DNA of 64,000 nucleotides from Pseudolabrys sp. FHR47 (GTDB taxonomy: Bacteria > Pseudomonadota > Alphaproteobacteria > Rhizobiales > Xanthobacteraceae), in contig NZ_CP039740.1 in the NCBI RefSeq assembly GCF_005153485.1, forward strand, positions 2,545,001 through 2,609,000. Direction: 5' to 3'. The notes under the pieces are model-generated. The model had not been told where the DNA came from. It did not search any database and worked only from the letters and a program-made list of their open reading frames with translations. The translations under genes were made by a program, and so were the position numbers. Shown in pieces: positions 17,012 through 26,108 of this stretch (position 1 is its first letter; each line of letters starts with the position of its first letter).

Positions 17012-17979
17012 CCGACATCGCGCTCGAACTGAAGAATGTCTGGCGCCGTTTCGAGGTGTCGCAGGGCGCTTTCAAGGGCTCGGCGACGCTGACCGCGGTC
17101 GCCGATGTGTCGCTGCAGGTCAAACGCGGCGAGGTCTTCGCGCTGGTCGGCGAGAGCGGCTCCGGCAAATCGACTTTGGCCAAGATGCTACTCGGCCTGT
17201 TGCCGCCGTCCTCGGGCGAGATCCTCATCGACGGCGCGCCGATCGACGCCGACAACCGTATCGCGGTGGCGCGGCGCATCCAGCCGATTTTCCAGGACCC
17301 CTATTCCTCGCTCAACCCGCGCAAGTCGATCGAGCAACTGATCGCATTGCCGCTGGTCGTGCATCGCATCGGCGATGCCGCTTCGCGCCGCGCCAAAGTG
17401 CGCGAGATGCTCGATCTGGTTGGCTTGCCGACACGCCTGCTCGACGCTTATCCCGGTCAGTTGTCCGGCGGGCAACGCCAGCGCGTCGCCATTGCCCGGG
17501 CGCTGGTCATGCGGCCGGAGGTCGTGATCTGCGACGAACCCACCTCGGCGCTCGACGTGTCGGTGCAGGCGCAGATTCTCAACCTGCTGCTGGAGCTCAA
17601 GCGTGACCTCGGCCTCACCTACTTCTTCATCAGCCACAATCTCGCGGTCGTCGAGCATCTCGCCGATCGCGTCGCGGTGATGTATCTCGGCCGCATCGTG
17701 GAAGAGCGCACGCGCGCCGGCCTGTTCGCCGGCCCGCGTCATCCTTATACGCGCGGCCTGCTGGAGTCGGTGCTGACGCCGGACCCCGATCTCGGCGTGC
17801 CCGACACCCATCTGGGCGTCATGAATGCCAATCCGATGGCCGCTCAGAACGGCTGTCCGTTCCAGCCGCGCTGCCCGAGCGCGATCGGAGTCTGCAGCAC
17901 CCAGCCGCCGGCCGTGACGGTTCTGCGCGACGGCTGGGCCACCTGTCATCTCGTTCAAGAAGAGGCCTTAGCTTCGTAA
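17008..17979 (+). CDS. ABC transporter ATP-binding protein, DppF/OppF type
   Basis: 323 residues. Walker [10 protein letters not shown], signature LSGGQRQRVAIARAL, Walker B VVICDEPTSALDVS, switch ISHNLAVV. The C-terminal Cys-containing extension reads NGCPFQPRCPSAIGVC. It overlaps the upstream ATPase by four bases (ATGA) and its TAA stop shares its last base with the ATG of the first peptidase gene (TAATG at 17977-17981). The two ATPases form the heterodimer that drives import. Confidence 0.94.
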   Translation: MTDIALELKNVWRRFEVSQGAFKGSATLTAVADVSLQVKRGEVFALVGESGSGKSTLAKMLLGLLPPSSGEILIDGAPIDADNRIAVARRIQPIFQDPYSSLNPRKSIEQLIALPLVVHRIGDAASRRAKVREMLDLVGLPTRLLDAYPGQLSGGQRQRVAIARALVMRPEVVICDEPTSALDVSVQAQILNLLLELKRDLGLTYFFISHNLAVVEHLADRVAVMYLGRIVEERTRAGLFAGPRHPYTRGLLESVLTPDPDLGVPDTHLGVMNANPMAAQNGCPFQPRCPSAIGVCSTQPPAVTVLRDGWATCHLVQEEALAS

Positions 17980-19388
17980 TGACCCGCCTGGACGCCATTG
18001 CCCGCGCTGCCGCTTACTACGACAGCGGTACCTTCAAGGATGTTCTGTCCCGCCGCGTCGCCATTCCGACCGAAAGCCAGGGCGGTGACAAACTGGACGT
18101 GCTGCGCGCCTATCTGACCGACGACATCATTCCCGCGGTCGAGAAGCTCGGCTTCCGCTGTCGGATCGTCGAAAACCCCGCGCCCGGCTACGGCCCGTTC
18201 CTGATCGCCGAGCGCCATGAGGGCGACACGCTGCCGACCGTTCTCACTTATGGCCATGGCGATGTCGTGTTCGGCCATGCCGCGAATTGGCGCACCGGCC
18301 TCGATCCCTGGAAGATCACGGTCGAGGGCGACCGTTGGTACGGCCGCGGCACCGCCGACAACAAGGGCCAGCACAGCATCAACATCGCCGCGCTCGAGCA
18401 GGTGATGGCGACGCGCGGCGGCAAGCTCGGCTTCAACTGCAAGCTTCTGATCGAGATGGGCGAGGAAGCCGGCTCCCCCGGCCTGCGCACGCTGGCGGCG
18501 GCCGAACGCAACGCGCTTGCCGCCGACGTGCTGATCGGCTCGGATGGGCCGCGCCTGTCGGCGCAGCGCCCGACCATCTTCCTCGGCTCGCGTGGCGCCA
18601 TGAATTTCGAATTGTCGGTCGACTTGCGCGAAGGCGGCCATCACTCCGGCAACTGGGGCGGCGGCCTCGCCAATGCCGGCACCCTGCTCGCCCACGCCAT
18701 TGCAGCGCTGGTCGACTCCAAAGGCCGCATCATGGTCGACGCGCTCAAGCCATCGAGCCTGCCGCAGGCGGTGCGCGACGCGCTTGCCGACGTCAAGATC
18801 GGCCAGGAGCCGAACGATCCGCAGGTCGATCCCGATTGGGGCGAGCCGGGTCTGACCACGGAAGAGCGTATCTTCGGCTGGAATACGCTCGAGGTGCTGG
18901 CGTTCAAGACCGGCACGCCCGAGGCACCTGTGAACGCGATCCCGCCTTCGGCCAAGGCGACGATGCAGCTGCGTTTCGTCGTCGGCACCAATGTTGACGC
19001 CATCCTGCCGGCAGTGCGCGCGCATCTCGATGCGCATGGCCTGCAACGTGTCGCGGTCCGGCCCGCGCGCATAGAGACCTTCACTGCGACCCGCCTCGAT
19101 CCGACCGACCCCTGGGTGACCTGGGCGCTCGCCTCGATGGCCAAGACCACCAACAAGAAGCCAGCGCTGTTGCCCAATCTCGGCGGCTCGCTGCCCAATG
19201 ACGTATTCGCCGACATTCTCGGCATGCCGACGGTCTGGGTGCCGCATTCCTATCCGTCCTGCTCGCAGCACGCGCCGGATGAGCACCTGCTCGGCTCGGT
19301 GGCGCGCGAAGCGCTGCAGATCATGGCTGGGCTGTTCTACGATCTCGGCGAGGACGGCGGGCGTATTCTCAAGGAGCGGCGCAAGTGA
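17979..19388 (+). CDS. M20-family metallopeptidase (dipeptidase/deacylase type), copy 1
   Basis: 469 residues, the longer ArgE/DapE/CNDP-like class. Di-zinc ligands and catalytic residues are in place: YGHGDVV (H93, D95), GRGTADNKGQ (D127), GEEAGSPG (E162, E163) and a late HAPDEH. The lid domain lies in the middle third (about 200-330). No signal peptide, so it works in the cytosol on what the ABC system imports, probably cutting a dipeptide or an N-acyl amino acid. It is translationally coupled to the ATPase gene before it and to the second peptidase after it. Confidence 0.9.
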   Translation: MTRLDAIARAAAYYDSGTFKDVLSRRVAIPTESQGGDKLDVLRAYLTDDIIPAVEKLGFRCRIVENPAPGYGPFLIAERHEGDTLPTVLTYGHGDVVFGHAANWRTGLDPWKITVEGDRWYGRGTADNKGQHSINIAALEQVMATRGGKLGFNCKLLIEMGEEAGSPGLRTLAAAERNALAADVLIGSDGPRLSAQRPTIFLGSRGAMNFELSVDLREGGHHSGNWGGGLANAGTLLAHAIAALVDSKGRIMVDALKPSSLPQAVRDALADVKIGQEPNDPQVDPDWGEPGLTTEERIFGWNTLEVLAFKTGTPEAPVNAIPPSAKATMQLRFVVGTNVDAILPAVRAHLDAHGLQRVAVRPARIETFTATRLDPTDPWVTWALASMAKTTNKKPALLPNLGGSLPNDVFADILGMPTVWVPHSYPSCSQHAPDEHLLGSVAREALQIMAGLFYDLGEDGGRILKERRK

Positions 19389-20554
19389 CGACCGCCCCCG
19401 CGCTGGAAGGCGACGTGACCGACAAGGTGCTGGCCTGGCTAGCGCCACGCGCCGACGAGATGGAAGCGCTGCTGCGCCGGCTCGTCGACATCGACTCCAA
19501 CAGCTTCGACAAAGCGGGCACCGACGCCGTTGGCGAGGCCATTGCCGAAGTACTGCGGAACGACGGCATTGCCGTCACCCGCATCGCCAAGGAGGGCTTC
19601 GGCGACGTCTTCAAGGCCGAAGTCCCGGGCCATGGGCTGAACCAGCACGCCCTGATGCTCGGCCATCGCGATACGGTGTTCGCCAAGGGCACGGTCGCCA
19701 CGCGCGGCTATTCGCGTGATGGCGATCTCGCTTTCGGACCCGGCGTCGCCGACATGAAAGGCGGCCTCGTCGCCAACATTTTCACATTGCGCGCGATCCA
19801 GGCCGCCGGCGGCTTGCCCTTCCCGGTCGTCGCCCTGTTCACCTCGGACGAGGAGATCGGCTCCCCGACCGGCCGCGCCGAGATCGAGGCTGCTGCCAAA
19901 GGTGCGCGCGCCGTTTTCAACACCGAGCCGGGCCGCGTCAGCGGCAATGTCGTCACCGGCCGCAAGGGCGGAACGAGCTTCCATATCCGCATCAAGGGCC
20001 GCGCCGCGCATTCCGGCGTCAATCATGAGGCCGGCGCCAGCGCCATCGAGGCTTTGGCGCGCAAGATCGTGCGCCTGCATGCCCTCACCGACTATGCAAG
20101 CGGCGTCACCACCAATGTCGGTGTCATCAAGGGCGGCAACACCCACAACACCGTCGCGCCCTGGGCGGAAGCCGAGCTCGATCTGCGCTTCACCACGCTG
20201 GAGCAGCGCGCGCGGCTGATGAGCGAGATCGAACGCATCGTCAAAGCCGAGGACGTGCCCGGCACCAGCGGCGAAATCACCACGAAGGCACTGTTCATGC
20301 CGCTCGAGGAGAAGCACTCGCTCACATTGTTCGAGCGATATCGGCAGGCCGCGGCCGGCATCGGCTTTGAGGTCGGCGGCGAGTTCACCGGCGGCTGCGC
20401 CGATTCAGGCTTCACCGCCGCGCTCGGCGTACCGACCTTGTGCGGCCTCGGCCCGGTCGGCGGCAAGGCGCATACCGACGACGAATTCCTCCGTCTCGAC
20501 ACGCTGCTGCCGCGCACGCAGGCGCTCGCGGCGACGATCTGCGGATTGGCGTGA
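19385..20554 (+). CDS. M20-family metallopeptidase (CPG2/ArgE-like), copy 2
   Basis: 389 residues with a GTG start that overlaps the previous stop by four bases (GTGA). Metal and catalytic residues: LGHRDTVF (H94, D96), GPGVADMKGG (D123), TSDEEIGSP (E156, E157), and a final His in GKAHTDDEF. It resembles glutamate carboxypeptidase (CPG2)-type enzymes, which remove a C-terminal amino acid from a peptide or folate-like amide. It is clearly a different subfamily from the 17979 gene, so the operon probably breaks down its substrate in two steps. It is the last gene of the operon. Confidence 0.9.
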   Translation: MTTAPALEGDVTDKVLAWLAPRADEMEALLRRLVDIDSNSFDKAGTDAVGEAIAEVLRNDGIAVTRIAKEGFGDVFKAEVPGHGLNQHALMLGHRDTVFAKGTVATRGYSRDGDLAFGPGVADMKGGLVANIFTLRAIQAAGGLPFPVVALFTSDEEIGSPTGRAEIEAAAKGARAVFNTEPGRVSGNVVTGRKGGTSFHIRIKGRAAHSGVNHEAGASAIEALARKIVRLHALTDYASGVTTNVGVIKGGNTHNTVAPWAEAELDLRFTTLEQRARLMSEIERIVKAEDVPGTSGEITTKALFMPLEEKHSLTLFERYRQAAAGIGFEVGGEFTGGCADSGFTAALGVPTLCGLGPVGGKAHTDDEFLRLDTLLPRTQALAATICGLA

Positions 20555-20560
20555 CAGGAT

Positions 20561-21221
20561 TTACGCGAGCGACGTTGCCTGCGCCGCTTCAAACACCGCG
20601 AGTTGCGCCGCGAAAGCGCGCTGGTAGGCGGGGCGCGCTTCGCCGCGCGCGACATAGGCGGCAAGGTTCGGAAATTCGTCCATGAATGGGGACTGTGTCA
20701 GCCGGCGCAGCACCGTTATCATCAGCAAATCGCCGGTGCTGAAGGCGCCATCGAGCCACTCGGCCTCGCCCAAATGGCGCGACAGGTCTTCAAGCCGCAT
20801 CCGAATGGATGCTTTCGAGCGCTGCCAGACGTTCCCCATACCACGGCTTGTCGCGATCGAGGATCATCAGCAACATGCGCTCGAAGATCGGCGGCTCCAC
20901 CGTATTGAGTGCCGCGAACATCCAGGCAATCGCGCGCGCCCGTGCATTCGCATCCTTCGGCAAGAGTTGGCCATGCCGCTCGGCGATATGCAGCACGATG
21001 GCACCCGACTCGAACAGGACGAGGTCGCCCTCCTCATAGCTCGGTATCTGACCGAAAGGCTGCAACGCGCGATGCGCCGGCTGTTTCATGGCCTTGAAGG
21101 AAACCAGCCGCACCTCGTAAGGCTGGCCGACTTCCTCCAGCGCCCAGCGCACGCGCATGTCGCGTGCCAGGCCCTTGCCGCGATCGGGCGACCGTTCAAA
21201 TGCGGTGATTATTGGCACCAT
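20561..21221 (-). pseudogene. Glutathione S-transferase, split by a frameshift
   Basis: The N-terminal thioredoxin-like half (from MVPIITAFERSPDRGKG, with the GQIPSYEEGDLVLFESGAI glutathione-binding segment) ends at 20790 after GERLAALES. The C-terminal helical half (RLEDLSRHLGEAEWLDGAF, then STGDLLMITVLRRL) continues in another frame down to 20561. The switch falls near 20790-20815. One extra base, or two missing, explains it. Either the gene is decayed or this is a sequence error. It lies downstream of the TetR and SRPBCC genes, on the same strand. Confidence 0.75.
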
Positions 21222-21251
21222 AGGACACCCGCTCGGCTTTGTAAGATCGCG

Positions 21252-21695
21252 CTATTGGTTGATCTCGGGCTCCACCAAATCGACGAGCTTGCGCAGCGAC
21301 TGCTGCCAGCCGAGATAGCAGGCCTCCGCCGGGATCACGTCCGGCACGCCTTCCTGAACGACGTTGAGCTCGGTGCCGACCGAGACCGCCGTCAGCGTCA
21401 CGGTGCAACGCATCTCGCCCGGCAAATTCGGGTCGTCGAAGCGGTCCGTGTAGACCAGCTTCGAACCCGGCACGAGTTCGAGATAAGTGCCGCCGAATGA
21501 ATGGCCGTGGCTGGTCGTGAAATTGCGGAATGACATCTTGTGCTTGCCGCCGACTTTCGCGTCCAGTTCATGGACCGTGCAAAGATAGCCGTAAGGTGGC
21601 AGCCAGCTCGCGACCGCGTCGCTCTCGATGAAGGCGCGGTAGACCTTCTCTGGCTTGGCGGCGATGACGCGATGAAGCTTGATGGTGCTGGGCAT
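21252..21695 (-). CDS. SRPBCC-family protein (AHSA1/START-like)
   Basis: 147 residues. The helix-grip fold is recognisable from the N-terminal strand IKLHRVIAAKPEKVYRAFIE, the DAVASWLPPYG loop and the C-terminal amphipathic helix (LGWQQSLRKLVDLVE). Proteins like this bind hydrophobic ligands; the exact role is unknown. It follows the TetR gene after about 20 bases on the same strand and precedes the broken GST, so the three probably formed one stress or detoxification operon. Confidence 0.85.
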   Translation of the reverse strand: MPSTIKLHRVIAAKPEKVYRAFIESDAVASWLPPYGYLCTVHELDAKVGGKHKMSFRNFTTSHGHSFGGTYLELVPGSKLVYTDRFDDPNLPGEMRCTVTLTAVSVGTELNVVQEGVPDVIPAEACYLGWQQSLRKLVDLVEPEINQ

Positions 21696-21716
21696 TTCGC
21701 TTTCCTTCCCTGCTGC

Positions 21717-22340
21717 TTATGATTGACGTTGAGTATTGTCCGGGCTGAAGAGCAGCCGCAGATAGCGAATGAGATGATCAATGCTGTCGGCAGCAATCTC
21801 GGCGCCACCTTTCGCTTTCGCCAGAATGAACGCGCCCTGCAGAACGGCCTGAGTGTGCAGCGCCAGCGATTTCGCGGTCCATCCCGGCGTCATCTTGCGC
21901 TCGCGCATGACCGCTTCGATATCGGCTTCCAGTGTGGCGGCATGGGCGCTGATGCTGCGGTCGCAGGCATCGCGAATAGCGGGCGTCGTCTCGTAGGCTT
22001 CCTGCACCATGGTGCCGACGAGGCAGGTGAATTCCGGTACACGGCCTTGCAGCAGCGCCTTGCGGAAGGCGAGATAACCGATCACGCGATCGAACGGCTT
22101 GTACAGTTCGTGATACGCGGCCGTGGCAAACAGCGCACCGGTCTGCTCCGACCAGTAGTCGGCAACGGCGACGCCGAGCGCCTCCTTGCTCTTGAAGTGA
22201 TGGAAAAAGGCGCCCTTGGTGACACCGGCCGCGGCGCAGAGTTCATCGACCGTCGTTGCCGAATAACCTTTAGTGCGGATCACGTCCAAGGCGGCATCGA
22301 GCAACTTCGTCCTGGCGTCTGGCGTTGCGGCTTTGATCAT
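21717..22340 (-). CDS. TetR/AcrR-family transcriptional regulator
   Basis: 207 residues. The N-terminal helix-turn-helix is canonical: TRTKLLDAA-type helix 1 (ARTKLLDAALDVIRTKGYSA), then TVDELCAAAGVTKGAFFHHF. The C-terminal domain resembles the TetR_C subfamily found with AHSA1 and GST genes. It probably represses its own operon through the palindrome at 22368-22387, which lies 28 bases before its start. Confidence 0.92.
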   Translation of the reverse strand: MIKAATPDARTKLLDAALDVIRTKGYSATTVDELCAAAGVTKGAFFHHFKSKEALGVAVADYWSEQTGALFATAAYHELYKPFDRVIGYLAFRKALLQGRVPEFTCLVGTMVQEAYETTPAIRDACDRSISAHAATLEADIEAVMRERKMTPGWTAKSLALHTQAVLQGAFILAKAKGGAEIAADSIDHLIRYLRLLFSPDNTQRQS

Positions 22341-22367
22341 AGCGGCACCCTTCGTCGGTGTTCAAAG

Positions 22368-22387
22368 CATACCAACTGGTCGGTATG
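22368..22387. promoter_or_regulatory. TetR operator palindrome (CATACC-N8-GGTATG)
   Basis: A 20-bp inverted repeat with an inner ACCAACTGGTCGGT core that resembles the ACCGACCGGTCGGT-like sites of this TetR group. It sits immediately upstream of the TetR start, so autoregulation is likely. Confidence 0.7.
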
Positions 22388-22413
22388 TGTCAAGTGATAT
22401 CGCAATCGCAAGC

Positions 22414-22445
22414 AAGGGATCGCCTCTGGCGATCCCTTTTTCTTA
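22414..22445. terminator. Hairpin with T-tract between tetR and the hydroxyacyl-CoA dehydrogenase gene
   Basis: Perfect 11-bp stem AAGGGATCGCC/GGCGATCCCTT with loop TCT, followed on the plus strand by TTTC. It lies about 35 bases beyond the end of the leftward dehydrogenase gene, and the A-rich side faces that gene, so it may stop or insulate transcription between the two units. Confidence 0.55.
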
Positions 22446-22479
22446 TATATCAGAGACTTAGATCAGGACGCAGCGCTAC

Positions 22480-24000
22480 TCAGTCCAGCGTTTTGAGCGA
22501 CGCGCCGAGCGCAGCACGGCGGCGCAGCCAGGTGGTGGCGCGGTACTTCGGATCGTGCGTGGCCGCGAACATACCGTCGAGCACCGCGAGCACGCGCGCC
22601 GGCCCAATTATATCGCCGAGTGCCAGCGGACCTTTCGGATAATTGAGGCCAAGTTCGACCGCAGTGTCGATATCGCCCGGCGCCGCGACGCGCAGTTCGG
22701 CGATCCGCGTGCCGATATTGACGATCATGGCGAGCAGGCGCTGCGTAACGAAGCCCGTTGAGTCATTGATCGCCGTCACCGCGGCACCTGTAGCACCGAG
22801 CACGGCGATGGCGCTGCCAAGCGCATCTGCGCTGGTGAGCGGGTTCTTCATTGCCGTATAGCGCTTGCCGAAACGGCCGAGCATATCGACCGCTACCGTG
22901 CGCGCCGGATCGAGTGCTAGACGCAAAGCGGCGCCGGTGCAGTCCTCGCCAAGCGGCGTGACAAGGCAAAGGCTGTCCTTCGGCGGTGTTCCGCCGACAT
23001 GTGTCTTGACGCCGGCCGCGTCCAGCGCCGTGGCCAACTCGCGACCGCCATCTTCGTCGGCAACCCACACCGCGGTCGGTATCGGCTGCTTCGCCACGTT
23101 GACGGTCGGCCCGCTTACCGTATCGGCGTTTTTGTAATCATAGAAGCCGATGCCGCTCTTACGGCCATACAACCCAGCCGCAACGCGCGTCGCCATCTGT
23201 GCCGACGGCTGATACATCGGCTCTTCGTAATAGCGACCGTACATGCTCTCCATCACCGCATGGGTGACGTCGCCGCCAATGAGATCGAGCAGTTCAAACG
23301 GGCCCATGCGGAAGCCGGCCGCCTCTTTCATCAGTTCATCGACTTCGCGCGGCGAGGCAATGCCCTGAGCGACGATACGTAGCGCCTCCGGGCCATAAGC
23401 GCGGCCAGCGTGATTGACGACAAAGCCTGGCGTGTCAGTGGCGACGATCGGCGTCTTGGCAATGCGTTTTGTCAGAGCGACCATAGCATCCGTCAATGAT
23501 GGATCGCTGCGCAGGCCGGCAATCACCTCGACAAGCTTCATCACCGGCGGCGGATTGAAGAAATGCAGCCCGCCGACGCGCTCCGGCCGCGAGCAGCCGG
23601 CAGCAATCTCCGTCACCGACAGCGACGAGGTGTTGGTCGCCAGCACCGCGTCCGGCGCAACGATGGCTTCGAGTTTTGAGAACAGGTCGCGCTTGACGGC
23701 GAGGTCCTCAACGATCGCTTCGATAATGAGCCCTGCCCGTTTGGCGTCTTCAAGCACTGCCATTGGTTTGAGCTTGGCCAGTAGCGCCGCCTTGGCGTCC
23801 GCCGTCATACGGCCCTTGGCAACCTGACCGTCCAGCCCTTTGCCGACAGCGGCGATGGCCTCTTCGACCGCACCGGCGCGCGCGTCATAGAGCAGCGTTT
23901 CAATGCCGGCCTGCGCGCAGACCTGCGCAATGCCGCGGCCCATGGTGCCGGCGCCGAACACGGCGACGACGAGATCAGATTTCGTCAGATCGAATGCCAT
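22480..24000 (-). CDS. 3-Hydroxyacyl-CoA dehydrogenase (PaaH/FadB2-like)
   Basis: 506 residues. The N-terminal NAD-binding Rossmann fold shows VAVFGAGTMGRGIAQVCAQA, followed by the catalytic His region (GGLHFFNPPPVMKLVEVI). The first C-terminal helical domain is at about 190-290 and a second, related helical domain at about 410-490, as in the two-domain PaaH/PaaC type. It oxidises 3-hydroxyacyl-CoA to 3-oxoacyl-CoA. The enoyl-CoA hydratase gene precedes it by six bases, so the pair carries out two consecutive beta-oxidation steps. This could serve phenylacetate or another dicarboxyl/aromatic acid route, but other paa genes are not in view. Confidence 0.9.
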   Translation of the reverse strand: MAFDLTKSDLVVAVFGAGTMGRGIAQVCAQAGIETLLYDARAGAVEEAIAAVGKGLDGQVAKGRMTADAKAALLAKLKPMAVLEDAKRAGLIIEAIVEDLAVKRDLFSKLEAIVAPDAVLATNTSSLSVTEIAAGCSRPERVGGLHFFNPPPVMKLVEVIAGLRSDPSLTDAMVALTKRIAKTPIVATDTPGFVVNHAGRAYGPEALRIVAQGIASPREVDELMKEAAGFRMGPFELLDLIGGDVTHAVMESMYGRYYEEPMYQPSAQMATRVAAGLYGRKSGIGFYDYKNADTVSGPTVNVAKQPIPTAVWVADEDGGRELATALDAAGVKTHVGGTPPKDSLCLVTPLGEDCTGAALRLALDPARTVAVDMLGRFGKRYTAMKNPLTSADALGSAIAVLGATGAAVTAINDSTGFVTQRLLAMIVNIGTRIAELRVAAPGDIDTAVELGLNYPKGPLALGDIIGPARVLAVLDGMFAATHDPKYRATTWLRRRAALGASLKTLD

Positions 24001-24006
24001 GAAGTT

Positions 24007-24786
24007 TTACTTGCCTTCATAAGTCGGCTTGCGCTTCTCCAGGAAGGCGGCCATGCCTTCCTTCTGATCCTGCGTTGCGAACTGCAACTGGAACGCCTTG
24101 CGCTCCAGCATCAAGGCCGTCTCGAGCGGCGCATTCACGCCGGCATTGACGATCTCCTTGATCTGCTGGACCGAGATCGGCGGCATCGCCGCGATTTCAC
24201 GGGCAATGTCGAGCGCGCGAGCCAGCGCCTGCCCGGCCGGCGCGACATCGGCCACCGCGCCCATTGCGAGGGCTTCCGCGGCCGACAGGAAGCGCCCGGT
24301 CATCAGCAGCATCAATGCGCGTTGCTTGCCGACGAGACGCACCAGCTTCTGCGTACCGCCGCCGCCGGCCAGAATGCCAAGCTTCACTTCGGGCAGGCCT
24401 AGCTTCGCCGTCTCGCCGGCAACGATGAAGTCCGCGCACAGCGCCAGTTCGAAGCCGCCGCCGAGCGCGAAGCCTTCGACCGCGGCGATCACCGGCTTGG
24501 GGCATTCCGCGATCGGTCGATAGTATTGCTGCACGTTGCGAGCCATCACCTCGACCGGGCCGGCTTTGGCCATCTCGGCAATGTCGGCGCCGGCGGCGAA
24601 GGCCTTGTCGTCACCGGTGATGACGATGACGCGCGTCTTTGCATCGGCGCCGTGACGCAAGGTCTCTTCGGCCAAACGCTGGCGCAGCAGCAGGCTGAGC
24701 GCATTGCGGACCTGGGGTCGGTTGAGCCGCAGCACGACGATGTCGTCCGTCGGATGTTCGACGAGCAGCGGATCGGGTTCGGTCAT
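24007..24786 (-). CDS. Enoyl-CoA hydratase/isomerase (crotonase family)
   Basis: 259 residues, standard length. It shows AFAAGADIAEMA (oxyanion-hole strand), VEGFALGGGFELALCADFI and the two-Glu region (Glu of GGFE and LPEVKLGILAGGGGTQ), so hydratase activity is likely. It hydrates 2-enoyl-CoA to 3-hydroxyacyl-CoA for the dehydrogenase encoded six bases downstream. Confidence 0.92.
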   Translation of the reverse strand: MTEPDPLLVEHPTDDIVVLRLNRPQVRNALSLLLRQRLAEETLRHGADAKTRVIVITGDDKAFAAGADIAEMAKAGPVEVMARNVQQYYRPIAECPKPVIAAVEGFALGGGFELALCADFIVAGETAKLGLPEVKLGILAGGGGTQKLVRLVGKQRALMLLMTGRFLSAAEALAMGAVADVAPAGQALARALDIAREIAAMPPISVQQIKEIVNAGVNAPLETALMLERKAFQLQFATQDQKEGMAAFLEKRKPTYEGK

Positions 24787-24896
24787 GAGTCGCGTCCTGG
24801 CCTCGGCCTTCGGTCAAAAACGGCCTTGCCTAACACGGGCTCTCGCCGCCGCCAATCGCGGCCGGGCACGGCAGCGATGCAGGATATTTCGCAGAC

Positions 24897-25598
24897 CTAT
24901 TGAGATTCGGCAGGCGACAGAGCGGCGTCAAGACGCTGGCGGCACTCCTTGAGCTCGTCGAGCACCTGCCGCAGACGGTCCTTCTGCTCCGCGCTCAGCC
25001 CTGCCGGCAAAGCTGCAGCCATCGGTGTCGGTTTGGCTGATGGTGTCGGAGCTTCGGGCACCGCACGGGTCACGCCGCCAAGCCGATCGCCGGGATCGAT
25101 GCGCGGCATCGGCGCGTCATGCAGCGGCGGCTCGGTACGGTCGGCGCGCGTATCGCGCTCGTTGAGGTCGCGGCCAATCAGCGAACCGATGCGACCGCGA
25201 AGACCGCCGGTCTCTTCAGTCTCGTCGGCATCTTCTTCGCTCTCTTCGTCTTCGGCTTCATCCTCGGCGTCGAGCGCCTCGTCAACGAGGTCCTCTTCGT
25301 CCTCGCTCGCGATTGCCTGCGCACCTTCCTGCCAAATCGTCTGCACGAAATCGACGCCCTGCTCACGCAGGATGCGTTGCACACCGCGGATGGTGTAGCC
25401 CTCGCCGTAAAGCAGATGACGAATACCGCGCAGCAGGTCGATGTCGTCAGGTCGATAGTAGCGGCGTCCGCCGCCGCGCTTCATCGGCTTGATTTCGTTG
25501 AACCGGCTTTCCCAAAAGCGCAGAACGTGTTGCGGCAGATCGAGCTCGTCGGCCACTTCACTGATGGTACGGAATGCGCCCGGCGCCTTGTCGTCCAA
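24897..25598 (-). CDS. MerR-family transcriptional regulator with acidic linker
   Basis: 233 residues. The N-terminal MerR helix-turn-helix and wing ([20 protein letters not shown], then [18 protein letters not shown]) are clear. The middle (about residues 95-130) is a run of Glu and Asp with almost nothing else. The C-terminus has a coiled-coil-like segment ([20 protein letters not shown]). No metal-binding Cys are present. It lies just after ihfA on the same strand, an arrangement conserved in alphaproteobacteria. The target is not known. Confidence 0.9.
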   Translation of the reverse strand: MDDKAPGAFRTISEVADELDLPQHVLRFWESRFNEIKPMKRGGGRRYYRPDDIDLLRGIRHLLYGEGYTIRGVQRILREQGVDFVQTIWQEGAQAIASEDEEDLVDEALDAEDEAEDEESEEDADETEETGGLRGRIGSLIGRDLNERDTRADRTEPPLHDAPMPRIDPGDRLGGVTRAVPEAPTPSAKPTPMAAALPAGLSAEQKDRLRQVLDELKECRQRLDAALSPAESQ

Positions 25599-25657
25599 AG
25601 CGGTCTGACCTGCCTGATTGCGATGGAAGGGAATTTACAACAGACGAACGACGATTG

Positions 25658-25978
25658 TTATGCGTGTTCGGCTTCGTCGGCGACGTTATGCCCGTTAATC
25701 CGCTGCTTGAGGATGGCGGACGGCTTGAACACCATGACGCGGCGCGGCGAAATTGGAACTTCCTTGCCGGTCTTCGGATTGCGGCCGATGCGCTGACCCT
25801 TCTTGCGCACCACGAAACTACCGAAAGACGACAGTTTCACGGTCTCGCCGCGCTCGAGGCAATCGGTGATTTCCTTCAGGACAAGCTCGACCAGTGACGC
25901 GGACTCGGTCCGCGACAGGCCCACCTTCTGGTAGACGGCCTCGCACAGGTCCGCTCTCGTTACTGTTTTACCAGTCAT
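25658..25978 (-). CDS. ihfA: Integration host factor subunit alpha
   Basis: 106 residues from [10 protein letters not shown] (25978); an earlier ATG at 25996 would add six residues not seen in the family. The HU/IHF fold is complete: [28 protein letters not shown] and the DNA-bending arm [14 protein letters not shown] with the intercalating Pro. With IhfB it bends DNA at specific sites and assists transcription, recombination and replication. It belongs to the plsX-fabH-ihfA-merR series. Confidence 0.96.
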   Translation of the reverse strand: MTGKTVTRADLCEAVYQKVGLSRTESASLVELVLKEITDCLERGETVKLSSFGSFVVRKKGQRIGRNPKTGKEVPISPRRVMVFKPSAILKQRINGHNVADEAEHA

Positions 25979-26108
25979 CGCCCCAGCCCAACCCAAAACA
26001 ACCTTTGGCGAAGATATCTCGCTGAATAATCAAAGATATTAGCTACAGCGCAGGCGGTCAACGGCCGATTTGGACCTGGTGGGCACCATGAAAGGCCTTG
26101 CTTTCGCA

